A DNA stretch of 64,000 nucleotides from Candidatus Hydrogenedentota bacterium (GTDB lineage: Bacteria > Hydrogenedentota > Hydrogenedentia > Hydrogenedentales > CAITNO01): positions 62,001-126,000 of the forward strand of contig CAITNO010000099.1 of NCBI GenBank assembly GCA_903893795.1, given 5' to 3'. Below the pieces are notes generated by a model. The model was not told the DNA's origin. It searched no databases and was given only the letters and a program-made list of their open reading frames with translations. The position numbers and the translations under genes were made by a program. Numbering within the stretch: position 1 is the stretch's first letter; each line of letters begins with the position of its first letter. Positions 18,749 through 27,700 of the stretch are shown here, one piece after another.

Positions 18749-20338
18749 ATGGAACCTAAAGAACGGCAACTACTTAGCGGAAATGAAGCCGTGGCGCTGG
18801 CCGCCCTTCATATGGGCGTGGCCTTGGGCACGGGCTATCCAGGAACACCCTCGACGGAGATTCTGGAGCGCTTTTCCAGCATCGGCGGAAAGGCGCAGTG
18901 GGCGCCCAATGAAAAGGTGGCACTGGAAGTCGGCGTAGGCACCGCGTGGGCCAACGCGAGGGCGTTGGTAACGATGAAGCACGTGGGTGTCAATGTTGCC
19001 GCGGACCCCTTTTTCACCATGGCGTATACAGGAGTGAAAGGCGGACTCGTGCTGGTTTCGGCCGACGACCCGGGCATGGCGTCCAGCCAGAATGAGCAGG
19101 ACAATCGCCGTTACGCCAAGGCCGCCGGACTGGTGATGCTGGAACCGGCCGACGCCCAAGAGTCTTACGACATGACGCGGCTGGCCTTTGAACTGTCTGA
19201 GGAGTATGCGATTCCGGTTATCCTGCGGATGACAACGCGGGTATGCCATTCCAAGGCCATCATCCATGCAGGTCTCCCGGCCATCCCGGAAAGGGAGGCC
19301 CATTTTGACCGGGATGCGACGCGGTATGTGATGGTTCCCGGCTATGCGCGCCCGGCTCACCGCCGTCTGCGAGACAAACTCAAGAGAATCGGCCAATATT
19401 CAGAAGGGGCACCGATTAACTTTGCCGTGCCCGGCGACAAGTCGCTGGGCATCGTCACCTCCGGCGTCTGCTATCTGCACGTTCGCGAGGCTTTCCCGGA
19501 GGCGTCGGTGTTCAAGGTGGGCATGTCCTACCCGCTTCCCATAGAAAAGATTCGGGAATTCGCTGGAAGCGTTGACCGGTGTTTGGTGGTGGAGGAGGGG
19601 GATCCTTGTCTGGTTGAATCGCTGCGCACCGAGGGCATCCTGTGCGAGGGCAAGGACGAGATGTACCGTTTTGGTGAGTTGAACGTGCCCAGAATCCGCC
19701 GGATTGTGGCGCGGGACACCTCGCCAGAAGCGCCGGCCGCGAAGGGCAAGCCACCGCAACTGTGTCAGGGTTGCCCGCACAGAATGGCTTTTAGCGTGCT
19801 CAAGAAGTATGACTGCATTATCATGGGCGACATCGGATGCTACACGCTGAGTGTCATGGCGCCCTTTGAATCCATGGACAGTTGCCTCTGCATGGGAGCC
19901 AGCATCACAGCGGGCCTGGGAATGCGCCATGCCCTGCCGGACGCTGAGGCGCGGCGAGTGGTGAGCATTCTGGGCGACAGCACCTTTATGCACAGCGGCC
20001 TGACAGGGTTGGCAGAGATGGTGTACAACCCGCCCAAGACCGGCCATATCGTGATTATCCTGGACAACGGAACCACCGCCATGACGGGCATGCAGGAGCA
20101 TCCCGGAACCGGCCGGACCCTGGACCACCAGGCGACCGGCAAGATTGTCTTTGAGGAGGTGGCAAGGGCCATGGGGGTGACCAATGTGGTTGTGACAGAG
20201 GGCCCGCCCGACTTTGACAAGGCGGTCCGGGAGGCTCTGTCCAAAGAGGAGTTGACGCTCATCATCATGCGTCGCGTGTGCCGTCTGGCGGAGACGAAGA
20301 TCGCGGCCTATGAGCTGGCTGCGGGAAGGTGCCAATGA
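18749..20338 (+). CDS. iorA: Indolepyruvate ferredoxin oxidoreductase alpha subunit, lacking the ferredoxin tail
   Basis: This is the thiamine-pyrophosphate subunit that oxidatively decarboxylates aryl pyruvates (from Trp, Phe, Tyr) to acyl-CoA, passing electrons to ferredoxin. The N-terminal pyruvate-oxidoreductase domain begins LLSGNEAVALAALHMGVALGTGYPGTPS. The TPP-binding domain has CQGCPHRM, GDIGCYTL and ILGDSTFMHSGLTGL. At 529 residues it is shorter than typical IorA (about 600-650), because the C-terminal pair of CxxCxxCxxxC [4Fe-4S] motifs is absent; the protein stops after RRVCRLAETK. Its TGA overlaps the ATG of iorB, so no separate ferredoxin domain follows. GGAG lies 6 bases before the start. 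Confidence 0.92.
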   Translation: MEPKERQLLSGNEAVALAALHMGVALGTGYPGTPSTEILERFSSIGGKAQWAPNEKVALEVGVGTAWANARALVTMKHVGVNVAADPFFTMAYTGVKGGLVLVSADDPGMASSQNEQDNRRYAKAAGLVMLEPADAQESYDMTRLAFELSEEYAIPVILRMTTRVCHSKAIIHAGLPAIPEREAHFDRDATRYVMVPGYARPAHRRLRDKLKRIGQYSEGAPINFAVPGDKSLGIVTSGVCYLHVREAFPEASVFKVGMSYPLPIEKIREFAGSVDRCLVVEEGDPCLVESLRTEGILCEGKDEMYRFGELNVPRIRRIVARDTSPEAPAAKGKPPQLCQGCPHRMAFSVLKKYDCIIMGDIGCYTLSVMAPFESMDSCLCMGASITAGLGMRHALPDAEARRVVSILGDSTFMHSGLTGLAEMVYNPPKTGHIVIILDNGTTAMTGMQEHPGTGRTLDHQATGKIVFEEVARAMGVTNVVVTEGPPDFDKAVREALSKEELTLIIMRRVCRLAETKIAAYELAAGRCQ

Positions 20339-20853
20339 ACAACAAGAACGTGCCTACAAACATCGTGCTTGCCGGTTTGGGCGGACAGGGCGTCATCCGC
20401 GCCGCCAATATTCTGGCTGAAGCGGCCTTCATAGCGGGCTGTGATGTGAAGCAGAGTGAAATTCACGGGATGAGCCAGCGCGGCGGGTCCGTGTCGAGCG
20501 ATGTGCGATTCGGCGAATGTGTGCTCAGCCCGATGGTTCCGACCGGGCAGGCCGATTATCTAATGGTGCTCCATCCCACCCAGGTGGAGAACAACCTTTA
20601 TCAATTGAAGGAGGGCGGGGTGCTGTTATCCACGAGGAACCTCATCGGGGAAGGCGGGGATATGACCGTGCTGGACATCGATGACACACCGCTTACATCG
20701 CGCAACTTCAATGTCGGCCTGATAGGTCTGCTCAGCACGCACCTGTCCTTTTCGGATGATGTATGGCATGAAGCCGTGCGCAGACATCTTCCGAAAAAAG
20801 TTCACGAGGAGAACATCGCCGCCTTTGCCTATGGAAAGACGCTGGTAAAGTAG
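20335..20853 (+). CDS. iorB: Indolepyruvate oxidoreductase beta (gamma-domain) subunit
   Basis: The 172-residue protein has the pyruvate/ketoisovalerate oxidoreductase gamma-domain fold: NIVLAGLGGQGVIRAANILAEAA, then QSEIHGMSQRGGSVSSDVRFG, both strongly conserved in IorB. It pairs with IorA to form the heteromeric 2-keto acid oxidoreductase of anaerobic amino-acid metabolism. The start at 20335 is chosen because it gives an ATGA overlap with the iorA stop, the usual arrangement for stoichiometric coupling. The length fits the short, single-domain IorB form. Confidence 0.93.
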   Translation: MNNKNVPTNIVLAGLGGQGVIRAANILAEAAFIAGCDVKQSEIHGMSQRGGSVSSDVRFGECVLSPMVPTGQADYLMVLHPTQVENNLYQLKEGGVLLSTRNLIGEGGDMTVLDIDDTPLTSRNFNVGLIGLLSTHLSFSDDVWHEAVRRHLPKKVHEENIAAFAYGKTLVK

Positions 20854-20948
20854 TTGGAAACCGCACAATAGTACCGTCTGGCCTGTGAAGGGGAATTCAC
20901 AAGAGAGTGGGGGACTTTCGGTCTCTTTGGGTTGACTGAAATGACAAG

Positions 20949-20982
20949 CCCCCTTTTCCTCGCAACAGCGTGGAAAAGGGGG
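20949..20982 (-). terminator. Hairpin downstream of the first EF-hand gene
   Basis: CCCCCTTTTCC and its exact complement form an 11-bp stem with a 12-base loop, 36 bases beyond the stop of the gene at 21019. The T run on the minus strand is weak. The hairpin lies between convergent genes and may also stop iorAB transcription. Confidence 0.6.
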
Positions 20983-21018
20983 CCAATTGTTTAATCGTTC
21001 AACCAGTCCGGCCGAATC

Positions 21019-21516
21019 TTAGAGATTGGTCGGATAGGTCACGCCGACATTGTGCAGGTCATGACCAAAAAGCGACAGAACTATCATTGCCAAACCGGCC
21101 AGGAAGACGTCGCCCAAATGGCTCAGGATGCCGCCGCCAGTACCCGTGCAACCGGAGCAACCACCGCCCTCAAGCTCTTCTTTTGTGATGAAGCCGTCAC
21201 CATTGGTGTCGACCAGATCGAAGACGGCCTGCGTCAAACCCGGAAGGGCGGCCTGAGCTTCGGCGAAGCTGACTTTGCCATCGCCATTGGCGTCGATAGT
21301 GTCGAAGCTTGACCCGAGAGCGTCGCGGAACGACGTCTCCGTTTCCACCGCGGGGGTAGTGGCCTTCAGGCTGAGAGCGCTGTAATCGGGAGCGTCCCAT
21401 GCCTTGGTGGTTTCCACGCCAACGACTCCGGCCGCAGCGTAGGACGTTGCACTGAACGCAAGCAAGGCACCCAGCACTATCAGGGAAACAAAACCTACTT
21501 TAGACTGAAAACGCAT
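21019..21516 (-). CDS. Exported EF-hand protein with Cys-x-x-Cys and C-terminal membrane segment
   Basis: The 165-residue product starts with a signal peptide (MRFQSKVGFV, hydrophobic core, ATSYA). Two EF-hand loops follow, DANGDGKVSFAE and DTNGDGFITKEE, which should bind calcium. A short GGGCSGC motif leads into a hydrophobic helix (LGDVFLAGLAMIVLSLF) and a polar tail of about 15 residues. The order of Cys motif then membrane helix resembles C-terminal sorting tags of MYXO-CTERM or GlyGly-CTERM type, but matches none I can name. The start at 21516 has AGGAG 9 bases upstream. It is a paralogue of the next minus-strand gene; both share the AWD..YS...K, TxFRDALGSxFD and LGDxFLAGL blocks. Confidence 0.75.
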   Translation of the reverse strand: MRFQSKVGFVSLIVLGALLAFSATSYAAAGVVGVETTKAWDAPDYSALSLKATTPAVETETSFRDALGSSFDTIDANGDGKVSFAEAQAALPGLTQAVFDLVDTNGDGFITKEELEGGGCSGCTGTGGGILSHLGDVFLAGLAMIVLSLFGHDLHNVGVTYPTNL

Positions 21517-21592
21517 AACTAGAATCTCCTTTCGCATATATCACCATCTGCCACGCACTACCATGTGGCCCCAGTCATATGGCTTACTGAAT

Positions 21593-21621
21593 AAGATACC
21601 AGAAACCTACAACGGAATCAA
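21593..21621 (-). promoter_or_regulatory. Sigma70-type promoter for the EF-hand gene at 21019-21516
   Basis: On the minus strand TTGATT (21616-21621) and TATCTT (21593-21598) are separated by exactly 17 bases. They lie about 75 bases upstream of the start codon, in an AT-rich gap. This suggests that the gene has its own transcript. Confidence 0.55.
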
Positions 21622-21750
21622 ATACTTTACCGTAATATTGACAACTTTTTTATAAAACCAATGTCGGCGTCAATTAATTCCTTGAAGACTGCATTGATTA
21701 TCGGTTTAGAGGATAACTTCTTGAAGCTTGCGGACAGCAGCAAAAAGAAA

Positions 21751-21780
21751 CCCCTTTCCCGTGCTTGCACAGGAAAGGGG
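21751..21780 (-). terminator. Rho-independent terminator of the second EF-hand gene
   Basis: CCCCTTTCC and its complement form a stem 18 bases beyond the stop at 21799. On the minus strand it is followed by TTTCTTTTTG (21742-21750), a good U tract. Confidence 0.8.
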
Positions 21781-21798
21781 GAGAAGTCTACCGGGCAA

Positions 21799-22257
21799 TT
21801 ACTTGCGGCGGCTGAAAGCGGCCAACATGCTCAGCGAGAGGCCAGCGAGGAAGAGGTCGCCCAAACGCTTCTTGGCATCGGTGGCCGAGCTGGAACAACC
21901 AGCGCAACCGGAGGCTTCAAGCTCTTCCTTGGTGATAAATCCATCGCCATTGGTGTCAACCGTATAGAACACATCCTGCGTTAGGTTGGGGTAGGCGGCC
22001 AACGCCTCGGCAAAGCTGATTTTGCCGTCATGGTTTGTGTCAATGCTGTCAAATGCTGAACCAAGCGCATCACGGAAGGCCGTTTCAGTGATAGCTGGCC
22101 CTGTGGTCAACTTCACATTAAGCGTCGAATAGGCGGGAACATCCCACGCCGTGGAAACCGAAGAACCTGCAACGCCAGCCGCACCAGCGGTGGCTGCGAG
22201 GGCGATGGTTGCCGTAAAGAGCAGTGCGAAGAAAAGGCCGTTACGATTGATGCACAT
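21799..22257 (-). CDS. Exported EF-hand protein with Cys-x-x-Cys, membrane helix and Arg-rich C-terminus
   Basis: The 152-residue paralogue of the neighbouring gene has a signal peptide (LFFALLFTATIALAATAGA). EF-hand loops DTNHDGKISFAE and DTNGDGFITKEE follow, then SGCAGC, a Ser/Ala linker, the helix LGDLFLAGLSLSMLAAF and a terminal SRRK. The Cys motif, membrane helix and basic end together form the tripartite pattern of a C-terminal surface-sorting tag; no named family is recognised. Calcium binding is predicted from the canonical loops. GGAG lies 8-9 bases before the ATG. The gene has a separate promoter and terminator, so the pair arose by duplication but is expressed independently. Confidence 0.75.
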   Translation of the reverse strand: MCINRNGLFFALLFTATIALAATAGAAGVAGSSVSTAWDVPAYSTLNVKLTTGPAITETAFRDALGSAFDSIDTNHDGKISFAEALAAYPNLTQDVFYTVDTNGDGFITKEELEASGCAGCSSSATDAKKRLGDLFLAGLSLSMLAAFSRRK

Positions 22258-22342
22258 TACAGAAGTCTCCTTAGCTTTCGATCACTTGGATCGTTTCGAA
22301 ATCTAACCCACCTTTGTTGAGAAATTTCAGTTAACGTTTCAG

Positions 22343-22371
22343 ATATTACCACATCTGGTGGTTGGTGTCAA
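22343..22371 (-). promoter_or_regulatory. Near-consensus sigma70 promoter for the EF-hand gene at 21799-22257
   Basis: On the minus strand TTGACA (22366-22371) and TAATAT (22343-22348) are exactly 17 bases apart. The predicted start gives a 5' leader of about 80 bases. The match suggests strong constitutive expression. Confidence 0.7.
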
Positions 22372-22478
22372 GCTTTTCAACAACTTTGCACTTGGTGAAA
22401 AAAAGAAAAATGCTAGAAGCCCTGCCTAATGTGGGGTGTGATAAATAGAGATAATAATCCTGATTGGTTAACGCTCGA

Positions 22479-23699
22479 TTAACATTTCTGTTCGGAGCCG
22501 TTCGCTGTCAGATCGAGCCTCATGTCCAGCGATGCACTGTCGGCCAGCATCTCTTCCCAAGTGACGGTGCGCTGTTCATAGGACGCTTTGCGGCCCAGAA
22601 TGCAGGAGAGCGCGCTCATGACGCCGTCCTCGACAATATTGATGGGCTTGTTGTCCACAATGCTGGCATGGAAGTCGCGTATATTATTGACGGCACCGTC
22701 CTGATATATCGTGTTGGTCTTGCCGCCGGGCCAGTTCTCTTTCTTTCCGCCGATGGCCACGAGGCCGCCATAGTGGGTGTCCACGGTGCCTTCCGTGCCG
22801 TACAGGCGCATGCACAGGTCATCCGTGTAACCCTGCATAAACTGGGCGGAACTGAAGTCCACCATGACATCGTCGGGGTAGAGGAAGGTCACGGAGAAGT
22901 GGTCGTTGCAGTCGCCCACATCGACGCGCCCTTTGCGGCCGCAGGCACCCATGGCCTTCTCCGGATGGGCGTTAATCATCCAATTGGCCACGTCGATGAC
23001 GTGAATGTTCTGCTCCACGATAATGTCGCCGGACAGCGCCTTGTCGAAGACCCAGTTGCGCAACCGCGCAACTTCGGTGCCGGGCTCGCACTGCTTGCCC
23101 AGGCGGCCGGTGTGGTAATAGCACTGGCCCAGCACGGGGGCGCCGATGGCACCCGCATGCACGCGCTTCGCCGCTTCGCGGTAGAACTCGTTGTTGCGTG
23201 TTTGAAAGTCAATCAGGACGCTCTTGTCCTTGATCGTCCTGGCCGTTTCCAGCACGGACAGGCATCCGGGCACATCGACGCCCACAGGCTTGGCGATATA
23301 GGTGTGCTTGCCGGCCTTCATGGCGGCAACGGCCTGCTCGGGATGGAAGCACGGGGGGCTTTCTATGGCCACCGCGTCCACTTTGCCGGCGATAAGTTCC
23401 TTGTAGCCGTCGAGGCCAAGATGGAGGCGGTCATTGGGAACGTCAAGCTCCTTTGCAGCGTGCTCGATGCGGTCGCGGAAATAGTCGGCAAGAGCCACAA
23501 CCTTGAAGTCGGACATTTCCTGGAAGAGGCGGCCAATCCATTTGCCGCGTCCGCCGGGGCCGATGAGGCCGAGTTCGACCTTGCTGTTCTGCGCGTAGCT
23601 GGAAATGGTGGCGGCGGGCAGCACGGTAAAGGATGCTGCGGCAGCGGCGCTTTTCAGGAAGTTCCGGCGGTCGATTCCGTGCGTGTTTTCGAGGGTCAT
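22479..23699 (-). CDS. Gfo/Idh/MocA oxidoreductase with twin-arginine signal
   Basis: The 406-residue dehydrogenase begins with a Tat-type signal: DRRNFLKS, then an Ala-rich hydrophobic stretch ending SSYA. The mature part has a Rossmann fold (VELGLIGPGGRGKW), the family motif HTYIAKPVGVDVPG near residue 120 (AKP in place of the common EKP) and a His in the NIHVIDVANWMINAHPEK region. Tat export implies folding with NAD(P) bound before transport, as in glucose-fructose oxidoreductase. The start at 23699 has GAAGGA upstream and places RR near the N-terminus. The gene follows a Tat-signalled sugar isomerase with a 22-base gap, so the two are probably one operon. Confidence 0.88.
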   Translation of the reverse strand: MTLENTHGIDRRNFLKSAAAAASFTVLPAATISSYAQNSKVELGLIGPGGRGKWIGRLFQEMSDFKVVALADYFRDRIEHAAKELDVPNDRLHLGLDGYKELIAGKVDAVAIESPPCFHPEQAVAAMKAGKHTYIAKPVGVDVPGCLSVLETARTIKDKSVLIDFQTRNNEFYREAAKRVHAGAIGAPVLGQCYYHTGRLGKQCEPGTEVARLRNWVFDKALSGDIIVEQNIHVIDVANWMINAHPEKAMGACGRKGRVDVGDCNDHFSVTFLYPDDVMVDFSSAQFMQGYTDDLCMRLYGTEGTVDTHYGGLVAIGGKKENWPGGKTNTIYQDGAVNNIRDFHASIVDNKPINIVEDGVMSALSCILGRKASYEQRTVTWEEMLADSASLDMRLDLTANGSEQKC

Positions 23700-23721
23700 G
23701 TCCTGTTTCCTTCTGGGTTGC

Positions 23722-24594
23722 CTATGCCATGCCAAAGAGTGTTTTGGTGAATTCGGCGTTGGTCTTGAAATCGGCTTCCTTGTCCTTGGTGGGGGTGGAG
23801 GTCTCCAAAACGACCCAGCCCTTATAGTCGATGTCGTTCATCGCGTCGCGGATCTTGTTCATGTCCAGCTCGCCTTTGCCCAGGAATTCTTTTCCGTTCT
23901 TGAAGTGGACCTGGCACATGCGGTCTTTCATCATGCGGATTTCGGCCGGCGAGTCATAGCCGGCCGAAATGTTGGTGTTGTAAATGTCGTAATAGATTTG
24001 GACGGCGTCGCTCTTGATCCGGTCCAGAATGGCCAGGTTGTCCTTGGCGGAGAGCATGTTCTCGAGACCCAGGATTATGCCGGCTTTCTCGGCGCGGGGC
24101 GCTGCGTCCTTGATGCGCTGCACGACCACGTCAATTTCTTTCTCCTTCAGGACATCGCCCTTCTTCAGGTCGCCGTCGCCAAAGAAGGCCAGCAGGATCA
24201 ACTTTGCATCGAGTTGCTTGGTGATATCGATGGACTGCTCCAGCCATTTGGGACCGCGCGGGTCGGTGGCAAGGGGGTAGGAGTTGAGGAAGCCCATGGC
24301 GGTGGAGCAGGCAACCATCCCGGTCTTTGCCATCGCGTCCTTGTATTGCTGGAGAACCGCAGGGTCAGTGAGTTCGCAATCATCCTTGCCGGATCCCGTG
24401 GACACCTGCACACCGTTGATGCCGATCTTCTTGGCAAATTCCAGTGCCGCAGGGTCGCCGCGGTATCCGACGGACCAGTCGCAAACGCCGAGTTTGGGTT
24501 TGATGGCGGCAAATGCGCTCGGGCCTTCGAGGGCGACGGCGGACAGGAAGGCGGCCGAACTGGCCGATAGGAACTGGCGTCGGGAAAAGTTCAT
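23722..24594 (-). CDS. Sugar phosphate isomerase/epimerase-like TIM-barrel protein with Tat-type signal
   Basis: The 290-residue protein opens with SRRQFLSASSAAFLSAVAL, a twin-arginine-like signal. A xylose-isomerase-like barrel follows, with likely metal ligands in ILGLENM (Glu), YYDIYNTN (Asp), CQVHFKNG (His) and VVLETSTP (Glu). Related proteins isomerise or epimerise keto-sugars and are often encoded next to Gfo/Idh/MocA enzymes. Here the dehydrogenase directly follows and also has a Tat signal, which suggests that the pair works in the periplasm. It is divergent from the GH106 gene, with about 110 bases between the starts, so shared regulation is possible. Confidence 0.85.
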   Translation of the reverse strand: MNFSRRQFLSASSAAFLSAVALEGPSAFAAIKPKLGVCDWSVGYRGDPAALEFAKKIGINGVQVSTGSGKDDCELTDPAVLQQYKDAMAKTGMVACSTAMGFLNSYPLATDPRGPKWLEQSIDITKQLDAKLILLAFFGDGDLKKGDVLKEKEIDVVVQRIKDAAPRAEKAGIILGLENMLSAKDNLAILDRIKSDAVQIYYDIYNTNISAGYDSPAEIRMMKDRMCQVHFKNGKEFLGKGELDMNKIRDAMNDIDYKGWVVLETSTPTKDKEADFKTNAEFTKTLFGMA

Positions 24595-24707
24595 GGCACT
24601 GGGCTCCTCGGTTGACGTTGACCGCCGCCTTTGCGGCAGTGCAGTATGGTTGCTCTAGTGTACACAAATCGACCGGGAACACAAATTGCCTTCAAGGCAC
24701 AAGAATT

Positions 24708-27700
24708 ATGGGGATTCACCGCATGGCACCTGTCAATAGCGTATGGCTAGTCCTGGCCGCTGGACTGTCGGTCATTTCGGCCAGGGCAGACGCTGCCGCC
24801 GTGCCGGAATCCGATCCTGTGCGGGGTTTCATGCAACCGCCTGCGGACTGTCGGCCACACACGCGCTGGTGGTGGATGGGCAACGCGGTGACGAAGGATG
24901 ATATCGACTGGCAACTGGGCCAGATGCAGGAACAGGGGATGGGCGGGGTTGAGCAGGTGTCCATGCCGCAGGTGTATACAAAGGGAAACCACGAGTACCT
25001 TTCGCCCGAATACTTTGCACTGTTGCGGCACGCCGTGGAGAGCGCCCATGCGCGCGGGCTGGAGGTGTCATTGAACTTTGGCGGACCAGGCTGGATCTGG
25101 GGCGGCAAATGGGTGCACAAGGCGGACCAGAGCAGGGTGATGATTGCAAGTATGCTGCGTGTTGACGGGCCGAAAGAGTTTTCGGGGGCATTGTCCGAGG
25201 AGGCAACGCCCAATCCCGACGACCTGCCCCGCTCCACGCCGGTGATTGGCAAGGAGGACCGGTTGCTGAAGGTGGTGGCAGGGCGCCTGGAAGAGGGACG
25301 CCTGCGGGCAGATTCAATGGTGGAACTGACCGGTTCCGTGCAGGGTCGGAAGCTCTCGTGGCAGGTGCCCGAAGGCAAGTGGCAGGTCATGGCCTTTTGG
25401 TCCACCCAGCGGGCCAACAGTGATGCGGTGGATCACCTGAACCAGGGCGCCATGGAACGGTATTGCGACACGCTGGGAAAGCAGTATGTGGCAGCGCTGG
25501 GGGAGCATTTGGGCACGACGGTGGAGTCGCTGTTTAGCGATAGCTTTGAGGTGCCCATTTTCCGAAATGGCCTTTATTGGACGGACGGGCTCTTTGAGTG
25601 CTTCCAGACGGTGAAGGGCTATGACCTGACGACCTGGCTGCCCGCGCTGTGGTGGGAGGTGGACGACCTGTCACCCCGGGTGCGCCACGATGTGAATGAG
25701 TTTCTCCATGAACAGGGGATGAAGGCGTTCTTTGGTCCCTTTCTGGACTGGTGCAGGGCCCATGGCGTTCGGGGCCGCATTCAGCCGTATGGATTTGTGA
25801 CGGACAACATCGAGGGGGCAGGCCGGGCTGACCTGCCGGAAATGGAGATTACGCCGGGGGAAAAGGACGCCGTGCCCTGGTATGACACGCGCATCGGGCC
25901 GCGCGAGTATGTCGCCTCCGGCGCCCATCTGTACGGGCGCGATGTGGTCAGCACCGAGGCGTTCACCTTCCTGCACCATGAGCCCTATCGGGCGACACCG
26001 GAGGAATTGAAGATTGCCACGGATGGCTACCTGCGCGCCGGGGCGAACAAGTTTTACAATCACGGATTCATCGCCTCGCCAGAACGGGGTGTGATAGTGC
26101 CCACGCGGGGCTTCTGGGAGGCGATTCGCATCAGTCCGGAAAACATCTGGTGGCCCTATTACCACCTTGTGGCCGACTACACCGCTCGGTGCTGCTGGAT
26201 GATGCGTCAGGGCAACTTCGTTGCTGATGTGGCGGTCTATTCACCCCTGGCGAACCAGTGGACGCAAAGTGTGCTGAACGCGCGCCGGTGGACGCGCGAT
26301 TTCGAATGGGGCAATCTGAACCAACTGCTCAGTTCCAACGGCTATGCCTTTGACCTGGTAAATGACGACATGTTGCAGCATCACATGCAGATGAACGGTC
26401 AGGCGCTGCGGCTAGGGGAGATGACCTACCGTGTGCTCCTATTGCCCGATGTCGCTGCCCTGCCGGTGGAAACGCTGCGGCAGATAGTGGCTTATGTGCG
26501 CCAGGGAGGGCGGGTGATCGCCTTGGAAAAGGTGCCCGGTGCTGCCACAGGCTTGGAAGGACATGCGGAAAAGGATGCCGAGGTCCAGACATTGGTCGGG
26601 GAGCTGTTCGGGACGCCTGCCGAAGCGGACGACCACGCAACGCATGCCTGCGGGCAGGGACAAACCTGGTTTATGGACACCGTGCTCCAGCGTCTCGACC
26701 CGCTGGAATATCGCAGCGCCGCCTTTGACCCACTCATCCTGGCACTCAAACAGTGCGCGGCACCGGACATGGACCCAGAGTTGGTCCGAGTCGGCAAGCG
26801 GACCAACAATGGCCTCGTCTGCACCCATCGCCGCAGCCCAGACATGGACCTCTATTTCGTGACCAACCTGCAGGACGTGGCCGTGAACCGGCGCATCGGG
26901 TTTCATGTGAAGGAGGGGCGTCCTGGGTTTTGGGAACCGCGGACAGGGGAACGACGGGAGGTTATGGTTTATTTGCGCGAGGGCGAGTACACGCGCATAC
27001 AGTTAAAGCTCAAGCCCTATGAGTCCACTTTTGTGGTGTTTGAGCATGGCGGGGACAAGACCGATCCGCCGCACGTTGTGGCCAGCGACTTTACCGAGAT
27101 TATGAAGACAGGGGAGAAGGGGTTCACTGCTCTGGCGGACCACAATGGGAGCCTCTCCTACACATTCTCTGACGGGGTTGGCATTCACGATGGCTCGGTC
27201 AATGTGGAGGGGATTCCGTCTGTCTTTGAAATCAACGGTCCCTGGAAAGTCCAATTCCTGGGAGACGATGCGCCTACTGACACTTTTGAATGGCCAGGCT
27301 TGCGTTCCTGGACTGACGTGGAGCAGGTACGGCATTTTAGCGGTCGCGCCCGGTATAGTGCGGAATTCTTGCTGCCGCAGGACTATTTCTTCGACAGTGT
27401 GCAGCTTCGGTTGACTCTTGGGACCGTGGGCACCGTTGCCGACATCACCGTAAACGACGCCGCCGTTGGCACGCACTGGATGCGTGACCAAGACTTTCCG
27501 GTGGGCGGCATGCTGCACGCGGGCAAGAACACCCTCGTGGTCGAGGTGACCAACACATTGATCAACCGTGTCTCAGGACTCAAAGCTTTTCCTGGGATTG
27601 CGCCGGAGCTTCAGGAAAGACTGGGCGAGGGGGTGGAACAATCCGGGCGTGCCGAAAAGAGATTGCTGGGTTTTGTGCCTTTGCCGCCGTCGGGGTTGCT

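Noticed and set aside
22464-23750. A plus-strand open frame of over 400 codons opposite the Tat-signalled dehydrogenase
   Set aside because: Antisense shadow of a clear Gfo/Idh/MocA gene.
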